Origin: JAEUOS01 sp965279115
Lineage (GTDB): Bacteria > Pseudomonadota > Gammaproteobacteria > Burkholderiales > JAEUOS01
Direction of reading: 5' to 3'
DNA length: 64,000 nt
Assembly (NCBI GenBank): GCA_965279115.1
Contig: OZ257137.1
Coordinates: 6,014,001 to 6,078,000 of the forward strand
Below the pieces are notes generated by a model. The model worked only from the letters and a program-made list of their open reading frames with translations, searched no databases and was not told where the DNA came from. A program made the translations under genes and the position numbers. Of the stretch, positions 17,455-26,718 are shown piece after piece (position 1 is the stretch's first letter; every line of letters begins with the position of its first letter).

Positions 17455-18030
17455 TTAAGGAGGAACCATCTGCCCGGCCGCAAGATCGCGGCGCGCCGGA
17501 CCGGGCGCGTGGCGGGCCTCGTGCCGCAGCAACCAGGCCTTGGTCGCAAGCCCTCCAGCGTAGCCGGTAAGCGCGCCATCCATGCCAACCACGCGGTGGC
17601 ACGGCAACACGACCGCGAGCGGGTTCTGGCCATTGGCCGCGCCGATCGCGCGCACTGCGGCGGGACGCCCGACGCGCGCGGCTTGCTGGCGGTAGGTCGC
17701 GGTGGTCCCGGCCGGTATCGCGCGCAAGGCCAGCCACGCGGCCGCCTGGAAGGCCGTGCCTCCGGTGCGCACAGCCAGTTGGTCGAGCGCATCCAGGTCG
17801 CCGTCGAAATAGGCACGCATGCGGGCCGAAGCACCGCACGGGTCATGGCGCTCGATCAGTTCATGCGTACCGTAGCGCCGCTTGAGCAGGCGATGCATGC
17901 GCTCCTCATGCCCGGCGAAATCAACCGCGCACAGGTGATCGCCGTCCGCGACGAGATGGATCGCGGCGAACGGCGCGCCGGGTGGCACCACGATCGTGTC
18001 GATGTGCAAGGCACGGGGTGGGTTTTTCAT
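17455..18030 (-). CDS. ogt: Methylated-DNA--protein-cysteine methyltransferase
   Basis: 191 residues from the ATG at 18030, which overlaps the stop of the Ada-AlkA gene (ATGA). The acceptor motif is VLPCHRVVG with Cys144, preceded by the DNA-binding helix (TYRQQAARVGRPAAVRAIG) and Asn of ANGQNPLAVV. It repairs O6-methylguanine and O4-methylthymine by irreversible transfer to Cys144. Length fits Ogt/AGT of 160-190 residues. Coupled translation after the Ada-AlkA protein gives a compact alkylation-repair operon. Confidence 0.94.
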   Translation of the reverse strand: MKNPPRALHIDTIVVPPGAPFAAIHLVADGDHLCAVDFAGHEERMHRLLKRRYGTHELIERHDPCGASARMRAYFDGDLDALDQLAVRTGGTAFQAAAWLALRAIPAGTTATYRQQAARVGRPAAVRAIGAANGQNPLAVVLPCHRVVGMDGALTGYAGGLATKAWLLRHEARHAPGPARRDLAAGQMVPP

Positions 18031-19547
18031 GCTGAATCCTTGGGATTGAAGTTCCAGAGCGCCTGGGCGGCATAGGCACGCCATGGACGCCAGTGTTCGG
18101 CGTGGCGTTCAAGCGCACGGGCGGTTTCGGCGATGCCAAGCACCCGCGCGGCGCGCAACAGACCGAGATCGGCCGCCGGGAAGGCATCCGGATCGGCGAA
18201 ACCGCGCATCGCGATGTATTGCGCGGTCCATGCGCCGATCCCCGGAAGTTCGACCAGGTCGCCGCAGAATTCCTCCAGGCTGCGGTAACGCAAGCGCCAA
18301 TCCGGATGATCGGCCACGTGACGGGCCAGACCGATGACCGTCGCCGCCCGTGAACGAATGATCCCCAGTGCGGTGAGGTCCGTGACCGCAAGCGCCGCGA
18401 TCACTTCCGGTGCCGGGAACAGTAACTGCAGTCCGGGTTCCTCGCCATCGAAATGCGCACCGAAGCGCGCCACCATGCGCGCCGCCAGCGTGGTGGCGGC
18501 GGCGACGCTGACCTGCTGCCCGAGGACGGCCCGCAACGCCAGTTCATATGGATCCCAGGCCACCGGCACACGCGGCGCGCCACTTCCGAGTGCCGGGCGC
18601 AGCAGCGGATCGGCCGCCAGGTGCGCAAGGATCGCCTCCCGCGGCGCGGCGATGTCGAACATGCGCTTGGCACGCGCCACCACCTGCGGCAACTTCGCCG
18701 CGTCGGCAAACGCGCTGGACAGGCAAAGCTGGCCGCCACTCAGGAACAAGGCAAAACTTCCGGTGGCCGTCCCGATGCGCACGTTGCGGGCATAGCGATC
18801 GGCGCGCGCCAGCTCGACCCCGGCAAAGGCGCGGGCACGATAAAACCCGCACATCGTCGCGAAGTCGGCGTCGCTTAAGGCCCCCAGCCGCAATGTCACC
18901 GCCGCACCGCCGCTGGCGGTGCCGCCCCCCTCACCCGCCGCGCCGCGCCGCAGCGCGCCGGGCGCGCTCCGATAAGCCGCCGCGAAGGCGGCGTTGAAAC
19001 GGCGCACGCTCGCAAAGCCGGCGGCAAAGGCCACGCGCGTCAGCGGCAGGCCGGTTTCCTCGATCAACTGGCGGGCGAACAACAGCCTGCGCGTCTGCGC
19101 CACCGCCACCGGCGAGGCGCCCAGATGCTGGTCGAACAGGCGCCGCAAGTGCCGCGCGGTCACGCCAATGCGTTCGGCCAGCATCGCAAGCGAGCCTTCG
19201 TCGAGCACGCCGGCATCGATCGAAGCCAGCGCACGTGCCACCAGCGCCGCGCCGGGTGTGGCGTCGCCACCCGGGCGCGGCGCACGCTCCGGCCGGCAGC
19301 GCAGGCACGGTCGGAACCCCGCGGCAAACGCGGCCGCCGCGCTGGCATGGAACTCGACGTTGCCACGCTTGGGCGTGCGCGCGGGGCACACCGGACGGCA
19401 AAATATGCCGGTGGTACGCACGGCCACGAAAAACCGGCCGTCGAAACGCGCATCGCGCGTCTCATAGGCGCGATAACAGGTCTCGGCGTCGAGGTCGCCG
19501 GCGCTGCGGGATTTTGTGCGCGGGGCGGGCGCAATGGTTGTGTCCAT
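18027..19547 (-). CDS. Ada N-terminal / AraC-HTH / AlkA glycosylase fusion protein
   Basis: 506 residues from the ATG at 19547. Domain 1 (about 15-85) is the Ada methylphosphotriester sensor: the zinc Cys set is visible in IFCRPVCPA and FRPCLRCRPE, the first Cys being the methyl acceptor. Domain 2 (about 95-190) is an AraC-type double helix-turn-helix (LAERIGVTARHLRRLFDQHL). Domain 3 is AlkA: an N-terminal region, then a helix-hairpin-helix (LVELPGIGAWTAQYIAMR) and the catalytic Asp in FPAADLGLLRA. It senses methylated DNA, probably activates its own operon and excises 3-methyladenine and related bases. The methylguanine transferase activity of classical Ada is supplied by the coupled ogt gene. 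Confidence 0.93.
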   Translation of the reverse strand: MDTTIAPAPRTKSRSAGDLDAETCYRAYETRDARFDGRFFVAVRTTGIFCRPVCPARTPKRGNVEFHASAAAAFAAGFRPCLRCRPERAPRPGGDATPGAALVARALASIDAGVLDEGSLAMLAERIGVTARHLRRLFDQHLGASPVAVAQTRRLLFARQLIEETGLPLTRVAFAAGFASVRRFNAAFAAAYRSAPGALRRGAAGEGGGTASGGAAVTLRLGALSDADFATMCGFYRARAFAGVELARADRYARNVRIGTATGSFALFLSGGQLCLSSAFADAAKLPQVVARAKRMFDIAAPREAILAHLAADPLLRPALGSGAPRVPVAWDPYELALRAVLGQQVSVAAATTLAARMVARFGAHFDGEEPGLQLLFPAPEVIAALAVTDLTALGIIRSRAATVIGLARHVADHPDWRLRYRSLEEFCGDLVELPGIGAWTAQYIAMRGFADPDAFPAADLGLLRAARVLGIAETARALERHAEHWRPWRAYAAQALWNFNPKDSA

Positions 19548-19603
19548 GGCGCCACTGTAACGCGGCGCGCAGCACCGCACTGGCCGTTTTCGGACATCGA
19601 TGC

Positions 19604-19619
19604 GCGGGAAGTTTCCCGC
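19604..19619. terminator. Weak terminator-like inverted repeat downstream of the DUF3047 gene
   Basis: GCGGGAA (19604-19610) and TTCCCGC (19613-19619) form a short stem just after the stop of the minus-strand lipoprotein gene. No U-tract follows, so termination is doubtful. Confidence 0.3.
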
Positions 19620-19628
19620 CGCCCAACC

Positions 19629-20384
19629 CTACTTCGAGCCGGTGGCCAGCACGATGTCGCCGTACCAGGCGTGCGCCTGCGCGCCGGTGTTGTCGGTGTC
19701 GGTCATGATGCCGATGCCGGTGATCGGCCCGGGCTCCTCCCCGTAGGCGCGCCGGTAGTCCTCGTACAGATCGCGCCTGACCTGCTGCCAACTGCCCAGC
19801 CTTTCCGCCCCCGACTCCGCGACGATCATGCGGATGCGCTCGGTGAAGCGGCTGGTGATGACGGTCTCGCGCGGCGAGTTGCGGGCCCATATGTACATCA
19901 GGGTCGCATAGGGGAGTTCCTGGCCGGTGACCGCCTTGACCTGGGCGGCGAACATGCGCTCCGAAAAATCGAGCTTGCTGCGGTCCCCATCGAAACGCAC
20001 CACCAGCCGCAAAGGTGCGTCTTCGGTCGCGCTGCGGGTATTGTCCTGGTCGCGTATCAGGGCTTCGGTCTTCCAGCGCCAGGCAAGGTCGCGATAGCGC
20101 AGCGGATCGACCCGGTTGAGCGGATGCAACAGCGCCGAGGCCGAATCATCGGCGCGCGCCATCACCACCGTGGCGCCATCCTTGAGGACGAGGTCGTAGC
20201 TGGTCGGTTTCTTGAACCTGGCCAGCGTCCAGGCATGCCACCCGCCCGGCAGAGCGCCGCCCGGCTGGCCAACCGAGAAAGGCGTCATGTCCGAGAGCGT
20301 GATGCGCTGCGGCGGCGGCGCCACGGACGCGCAACCAGCGAGCGCAAGAATGCACAGGATGGTGAAAAAATTCCGGCGGATCAC
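19629..20384 (-). CDS. DUF3047 family lipoprotein
   Basis: 251 residues from a GTG at 20384, preferred because it begins a textbook lipoprotein signal (MIRRNFFTILCILALAGC) behind GAGGAAG; a longer frame from an ATG at 20423 adds 13 polar residues. The mature part has the features of DUF3047 proteins: an early Trp-containing strand (GGWHAWTLARF), LAWRWKTEA, then LMYIWARNSP and the C-terminal GIGIMTDTDNTGAQAHAWYGDI. Family function is not known. It is expected to be anchored in the outer or inner membrane. It is divergent from apaG. Confidence 0.8.
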   Translation of the reverse strand: MIRRNFFTILCILALAGCASVAPPPQRITLSDMTPFSVGQPGGALPGGWHAWTLARFKKPTSYDLVLKDGATVVMARADDSASALLHPLNRVDPLRYRDLAWRWKTEALIRDQDNTRSATEDAPLRLVVRFDGDRSKLDFSERMFAAQVKAVTGQELPYATLMYIWARNSPRETVITSRFTERIRMIVAESGAERLGSWQQVRRDLYEDYRRAYGEEPGPITGIGIMTDTDNTGAQAHAWYGDIVLATGSK

Positions 20385-20507
20385 GAGGCGATACTTCCTC
20401 AAGTTTTCGGACGCACGGATCATAGCGCAGCGCCCCCGCTGCGGCAGGCAGGGATATCCCGCGGTGCGCTCTATTGCGCACTGGGCCGAATTCGTGTGCA
20501 ATGCGCC

Positions 20508-20891
20508 ATGGCCTCAGACAAGAAGTATGACGTCACCGTTACGGTGCGTACCCAGTTCTTACCCGACCAAAGCGACGCCGCGCGCGGTCCGTTCGTCTTT
20601 GCGTACTTCATCACCATCCGCAACACCGGCGCCATCGCAGCCCAGTTGATCAGTCGGCACTGGATCATCACCGACGCCGAAGGCCGTTCCCAGGAGGTGA
20701 AGGGTTTGGGCGTGGTCGGCCAGCAGCCGCTGCTGAAACCCGGCGAGGAATATCAATACCAGAGCGGCACGCCGCTCAACACCCCGGTAGGCACCATGCG
20801 CGGCACCTACCAGATGGTGGCCGAGGACGGCACCCATTTCGATGCCATGGTGCCGGAGTTCGTGCTGTCCATGCCACGCACCTTGCACTAG
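20508..20891 (+). CDS. apaG: ApaG protein (Co2+/Mg2+ efflux-associated)
   Basis: 127 residues, the normal ApaG length, beginning MASDKKYDVTVTVRTQFL. The fibronectin-III-like beta-sandwich is evident from YFITIRNTGAIAAQLISRHW, WIITDAEG, VKGLGVVGQQPLLKPGEEYQYQS and GTYQMVAEDG. In enterobacteria it lies with apaH and rsmA and affects divalent metal tolerance; its biochemical role is still unsettled. Here it stands alone, followed 93 bp later by a membrane protein gene. The ribosome binding site is weak. Confidence 0.95.
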   Translation: MASDKKYDVTVTVRTQFLPDQSDAARGPFVFAYFITIRNTGAIAAQLISRHWIITDAEGRSQEVKGLGVVGQQPLLKPGEEYQYQSGTPLNTPVGTMRGTYQMVAEDGTHFDAMVPEFVLSMPRTLH

Positions 20892-20984
20892 CGGTCAAGG
20901 ACACCATCCTGCCTGTGGCGGAAGGAGTCTGATGAATCGCCGCCAGTCCCTGTCGATTGACGTCCGCAAAGGCCAACCATCGCG

Positions 20985-21539
20985 ATGCGCCGCTGGCTGA
21001 ACCGGATTATCACGCCCCCCTTGATGTTCCTGGCGGCATTGATCCTGTTCGCCGAGGAGATCATTTGGGAGGTTCTCAAGCGCCTGATGGCAGCGCTGGG
21101 GCGGCTGCCCCTGATCCATTCACTGGAGGGCATGATCGCGCGCCTACCACCCTACGGTGCCGCAGCGGCCTTCCTGTTGCCCGGTCTGTTGCTCTTGCCG
21201 GTGAAGATCGGCGCGCTATGGTTGATCGCGCACGGGCAGGCCATCGCCGGCCTCGGCCTGATCGTCGCCGCGAAACTGGCCGGCACCGCCCTGGTGGCGC
21301 GCATATTCTCGCTGACCCGTCCCGCCCTCATGACGCTCGGCTGGTTTGCCCGCCTCCATGGATTCATCATGCGCTGGCGCGAAAGGCTCTATGGCTACGT
21401 CAAGGCAAGCGCAGCGTGGCATGCGCTGGAACGCGCCCGGGCAAGAGTGCGCGCGGCGTTGGCGCGCATCAAGCCGGGCCGGCTGATGCAGCGCCTGCGG
21501 GCGATCCGTCGCTGGAAGCGACGCGGCGCGAACCGCTGA
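20985..21539 (+). CDS. Membrane protein of unknown function, basic C-terminus
   Basis: 184 residues. Two to three hydrophobic segments (about 8-30, 57-76 and 82-102) are followed by an amphipathic, very Arg/Lys-rich C-terminal half (about 120-184) likely to lie in the cytoplasm. I do not recognise a named family, although proteins of this kind are common as conserved hypotheticals in betaproteobacteria. It lies in the same direction as apaG and upstream of the mltA region. Confidence 0.7.
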   Translation: MRRWLNRIITPPLMFLAALILFAEEIIWEVLKRLMAALGRLPLIHSLEGMIARLPPYGAAAAFLLPGLLLLPVKIGALWLIAHGQAIAGLGLIVAAKLAGTALVARIFSLTRPALMTLGWFARLHGFIMRWRERLYGYVKASAAWHALERARARVRAALARIKPGRLMQRLRAIRRWKRRGANR

Positions 21540-21558
21540 ACGCGCGGTCTGCGACAAT

Positions 21559-21696
21559 TCAAGCTTCGTTCCGCGGTCGGTTCGGGCCTTCGGGCCCCTC
21601 GCCGGCGGCAGGCTTTTTCTTGCGCGGCAGGGTCCACCATACGATCAGCGCTCCGATCGCCAGGACCGCCAACATTTCCAGATAGATGATCCACAT
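21559..21696 (-). CDS. Small single-span membrane protein (45 residues)
   Basis: A 45-residue frame (MWIIYLEMLAVLAIGALIVW then WTLPRKKKPAAGE) starts at an ATG with GAAGGCGGG directly upstream. One hydrophobic helix (about 2-22) is followed by a positively charged, Gly/Pro-rich tail, so the C-terminus should be cytoplasmic. No family recognised. Its start lies only 13 bp from the mltA start on the opposite strand, so the 5' ends of the two transcripts must overlap. The good ribosome binding site and clean membrane topology make it likely to be real. Confidence 0.65.
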   Translation of the reverse strand: MWIIYLEMLAVLAIGALIVWWTLPRKKKPAAGEGPEGPNRPRNEA

Positions 21697-21709
21697 CCCG
21701 CCTTCAAAC

Positions 21710-22981
21710 ATGTGGCGCTCCGCGCTACGACAGGCCGCCATTCTAGCGGCGGCAATCGCTTTGGCGGCATGCGCGCAATTCGAGCAAAAACCGGCCTCCC
21801 CCGCCGCACCGCCGGTGTCCGTACCTGGCGCGGCGGCGGCGCCCCCGCAAGCTTGCCCGGCACCAGCCGCCGCCTGCGCGCCCTGCAATTGCGAAAAGCC
21901 GCCCGAGCCGCCCCCGAAGCCGACCTGGAAAAGTGGCGACTGGTCGCAACTGCCCGGCTGGAAAGCGGACGCGCATGATGAAGTCTGGAAAGCCTTCCTG
22001 GCTACTTGCGGCCTGCTCAAGCGGCAAAGCGCCTGGCGTGCCACCTGCGAAGCGGCCGAGCGGCAGCCGCCGGCCGGTGCACGCGCCTTCTTCGAGGCGC
22101 AGATGACGCCGTGGCGCCGCGTGGATCAGAGCGGCGTGCCACCCGCCGGACTGGTGACCGGGTACTACGAGCCTTTGCTCAACGGCAGCCGCACCCGGCG
22201 CCCGCCCTATGTCCATCCCGTATACGGAGTGCCGGATGACCTCCTCACGATCGATCTCGGCGACCTGCGCCCCGATCTCAAGGGGCAGCGCCTGCGCGGC
22301 AGGATCGAAGGTCGCCGCGTGGTTCCGTATTTCTCCCGCGCCGAACTCGAGGCAGGCCGCGGCGCGATCGCCGGACGTGAACTGCTGTATGTGGACGATC
22401 CGGTCGACCTCTTTTTCCTGATGATCCAGGGGTCGGGCCGGGTCCGGCTGGCGAACGGCCAGACCGTGCGGCTCAACTATGCCGACCAGAACGGCCATCC
22501 CTATCGCTCGATCGGCAGACTTCTGGTCGATCGCGGCGAGTTGAAACTCGAGCAGGCCTCGATGCAGGGCATCAAGGCGTGGGCGCGCAGCAATCCGGGC
22601 AAGCTTGCCGAGTTGCTCAACGCAAACCCGAGCTACGTGTTTTTCCGCGAGACCGGAACCTCCAGCGGACCGGGCACCGACCTTCCCGGGCCCCAGGGTG
22701 CGCAGGGATTGCCCCTGACCGCGGGGCGCTCGATCGCCATCGACCCGTCGTTCGTGCCGCTCGGCAGCCCGGTATGGCTGGCGACGACCTGGCCCAACAC
22801 CACGCGGCCGCTGGAGCGACTCATGCTGGCCCAGGATACAGGTGGCGCGATTCGCGGTCCCAACCGCGGCGACTTTTTCTGGGGCTTTGGCGACGAAGCC
22901 GGGCGCGAAGCCGGACGCATGCGCCAGGCCGGCGAGATCTGGCTGTTGTGGCCTACTTCGGCGGGAGAACCGCCACCCTGA
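21710..22981 (+). CDS. mltA: Membrane-bound lytic murein transglycosylase A
   Basis: 423 residues from the ATG at 21710, which begins a lipoprotein signal (MWRSALRQAAILAAAIALAAC). A Pro/Ala-rich linker to about residue 75 precedes the MltA domain (GLVTGYYEPLLNGSRTRR, LLYVDDPVDLFFLMIQGSG, QGIKAWARSNPG) and the 3D domain with the catalytic Asp in LAQDTGGAIRGPNRGDFFWG. It cleaves the MurNAc-GlcNAc bond with formation of 1,6-anhydroMurNAc, at the outer membrane. No Shine-Dalgarno sequence is visible before the start, where the divergent small-protein gene begins. It ends 3 bp before a strong hairpin terminator. Confidence 0.93.
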   Translation: MWRSALRQAAILAAAIALAACAQFEQKPASPAAPPVSVPGAAAAPPQACPAPAAACAPCNCEKPPEPPPKPTWKSGDWSQLPGWKADAHDEVWKAFLATCGLLKRQSAWRATCEAAERQPPAGARAFFEAQMTPWRRVDQSGVPPAGLVTGYYEPLLNGSRTRRPPYVHPVYGVPDDLLTIDLGDLRPDLKGQRLRGRIEGRRVVPYFSRAELEAGRGAIAGRELLYVDDPVDLFFLMIQGSGRVRLANGQTVRLNYADQNGHPYRSIGRLLVDRGELKLEQASMQGIKAWARSNPGKLAELLNANPSYVFFRETGTSSGPGTDLPGPQGAQGLPLTAGRSIAIDPSFVPLGSPVWLATTWPNTTRPLERLMLAQDTGGAIRGPNRGDFFWGFGDEAGREAGRMRQAGEIWLLWPTSAGEPPP

Positions 22982-22984
22982 AAT

Positions 22985-23013
22985 GAAAAGGGGCGGATGA
23001 TCCGCCCCTTTTC
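22985..23013. terminator. Strong bidirectional intrinsic terminator (mltA / typA)
   Basis: A perfect 13-bp stem, GAAAAGGGGCGGA (22985-22997) / TCCGCCCCTTTTC (23001-23013), with a 3-nt loop. The A4 and T4 arms give a U-tract in both directions, and the two flanking genes converge on it. Confidence 0.9.
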
Positions 23014-23031
23014 AGCGACATCCCGCCAGAT

Positions 23032-24849
<1,818 letters not shown>

Positions 24850-24944
24850 GAAAAACCTCGTTCTATGGCCGCCGGCATTCGGGACGCGATTTCACGCGCC
24901 CGCCGCAGCGGGCACGCAGCAAATGCTGCGATGCAAAACCCGCC

Positions 24945-24973
24945 ATTGTACTGGGTGAATGTTACGAAAGCCA
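24945..24973 (-). promoter_or_regulatory. Candidate promoter of typA
   Basis: On the minus strand TACAAT (24950-24945) is a good -10 box, with TGGCTT (24973-24968) 17 bp upstream as a weak -35. The 24850-25114 intergenic segment is clearly more AT-rich than its surroundings, including a T8-rich run near 25008-25015. Confidence 0.35.
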
Positions 24974-25114
24974 TTGTTTTTCAACAAATAATGCCAAAAG
25001 CAACAGCTTTTTTTAAGGCACGCCCATCGATCAATGCCACGCCTGGCCCGGCGTCGGCAAGGCATCTGGCGCCAATTGGGGCAGAATCCCGGAATGCCCT
25101 GATGGAAGAATGAT

Positions 25115-26338
25115 GTGAATCCAGCCCCGGAAAAGTCCGCAAACTTCGTGCTCGCGCAGGCCGATGCCGCCTTCGCCATCAACCCGTATCCCACCTACCG
25201 CATGCTGCGCGACACGGCGCCGCGGTGCGTGCAGCCCGACGGTTCGGTGTTCCTGTCGCACTATGAGGATGTGCGTGCGGTCATGACCGATGCCGAGCGC
25301 TTCAGTTCCGACAAGCGCGTCGATTTCCTGCCCAAGTTCGGTCGCACGCCCCTGTACGAACACCACACCACCTCGCTGGTGTTCAACGATCCGCCCTCCC
25401 ACACCCGGGTGCGCAAGCTGCTGTCGCCCTTCTTTTCCGCGCAGGCAATGCGACGCATGGAAGCCGGCGTGTCGGCCAACGTCGACGCCCTGCTTGAACG
25501 CGCGGCGGCACGTGGCGTGATCGACGTCCTGAGCGAATTTGCGCTGGTCATCCCGCTCGATCTGGTATGCGACCTGCTGGGCGTGCCCAAGGAGGAGCGC
25601 GAGCCCCTGCGCCATTGGGCCTCGGTGATTCTGGGTGGACTGGAACCGGTTCGTACCCCGGAGCAACTCGCTGCCGGCAACCAGGCGGTACTCGACTTCA
25701 AGGCCTACCTTCGCGACCTCATCGCGGCCAAACGGCGGCGCGGCATTCCCGAAGACCAGCCCGACGTGCTTGACATGCTGATCCGCGAGCATGACAGCGG
25801 CAGCGGCCTGACGGAAGACGAGATCCTCCACAACTGCATTTTCATGCTCAATGCCGGGCACGACACCACCACCAGCTTCATCACCAATGGCGTCGACCTG
25901 CTGCTGCGCTTCCCGGACCAGCGGGCGCGCCTGGCCGCCGACCCCGCCTTGATGCGTACCGCCATCGAGGAAATGCTGCGCTACGAAAGCCCGCTGCAGA
26001 TCGGCAACCGCAAGGCGCTGGCGGACTGCGAACTCGGCGGAGAACGATTCCCGGCAGGCACTTTTTTCCATCTCGGCATTGGTGCCGCGGATCACGACGA
26101 GCGCCAGTTTCCCGACCCGGAGACCTTCGACGTGGGGCGCACACCCAACCGCCACATCGCGTTCGGGCACGGCATACACACTTGCGCAGGCAACGCGGTG
26201 GCGCGCATGGAAGCGACGCTGGCGTTTGGCATGCTGCTGGCACGATTCCCGCATTTCGAGCGCGCCGGCCCGACCGTGCGACCGCCGCGCTGGCGCTTCA
26301 GGATCATCGACGAGTTGAAGGTGGATCTAAAGCCATGA
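25115..26338 (+). CDS. Cytochrome P450
   Basis: 407 residues from a GTG at 25115 behind GGAAGA. Bacterial class I P450: the I-helix oxygen-activation motif is LNAGHDTTTSF (about 245-255), ExxR is EEMLRYESP, and the haem loop is FGHGIHTCAGNAVARME with thiolate Cys357. It hydroxylates an unknown organic substrate in the cytoplasm and needs a ferredoxin and reductase, neither of which is encoded here. Its stop codon overlaps the next gene's ATG (ATGA), so it is co-translated with the MazG-like hydrolase. It heads a plus-strand unit that probably continues into the molybdenum hydroxylase subunit. Confidence 0.93.
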   Translation: MNPAPEKSANFVLAQADAAFAINPYPTYRMLRDTAPRCVQPDGSVFLSHYEDVRAVMTDAERFSSDKRVDFLPKFGRTPLYEHHTTSLVFNDPPSHTRVRKLLSPFFSAQAMRRMEAGVSANVDALLERAAARGVIDVLSEFALVIPLDLVCDLLGVPKEEREPLRHWASVILGGLEPVRTPEQLAAGNQAVLDFKAYLRDLIAAKRRRGIPEDQPDVLDMLIREHDSGSGLTEDEILHNCIFMLNAGHDTTTSFITNGVDLLLRFPDQRARLAADPALMRTAIEEMLRYESPLQIGNRKALADCELGGERFPAGTFFHLGIGAADHDERQFPDPETFDVGRTPNRHIAFGHGIHTCAGNAVARMEATLAFGMLLARFPHFERAGPTVRPPRWRFRIIDELKVDLKP

Positions 26339-26685
26339 CCTCGGACATCACCGCACTTGTCGCCGCCATCCGCCAGTTCGCCCTCGACCGCGATTGGGAG
26401 CAATTCAACTCCCCCAAGAACCTCGCCTGCTCCCTCTCGATCGAGGCGGCCGAGATCCTCGAGCATTTCCAGTGGCTCACCGACCAGCAAAGCCGCGAAC
26501 TGCCCGCCGAAAAGGTGCAGGCGGTTGCATTGGAGGCTGCGGACGTGTTCCTGTACCTTTTGAATCTCACCGACAAGCTCGGCATCGATCTTGTCGCCGC
26601 CGCGCAGGAAAAACTCGTCATCAACGCCCGCAAGTACCCGGTCGAGTTGTCGCGCGGCACCAGCAGGAAATACACGGAACTCTGA
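26335..26685 (+). CDS. MazG-like nucleotide pyrophosphohydrolase (dCTPase type)
   Basis: 116 residues from an ATG overlapping the P450 stop. The all-alpha NTP pyrophosphatase motif is seen as SIEAAEILEHFQWL followed by EAADVFLYLLNLTDKL, giving the E-E-x(n)-E-x-x-D metal site of the RS21-C6/dCTP pyrophosphatase branch. It probably hydrolyses non-canonical or modified dNTPs to the monophosphates. Length fits the family (100-130 residues). The functional reason for coupling to a P450 is not obvious. Confidence 0.87.
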   Translation: MTSDITALVAAIRQFALDRDWEQFNSPKNLACSLSIEAAEILEHFQWLTDQQSRELPAEKVQAVALEAADVFLYLLNLTDKLGIDLVAAAQEKLVINARKYPVELSRGTSRKYTEL

Positions 26686-26718
26686 GATTCCGGCAATCGA
26701 ACCCACGGAGACATTGAC

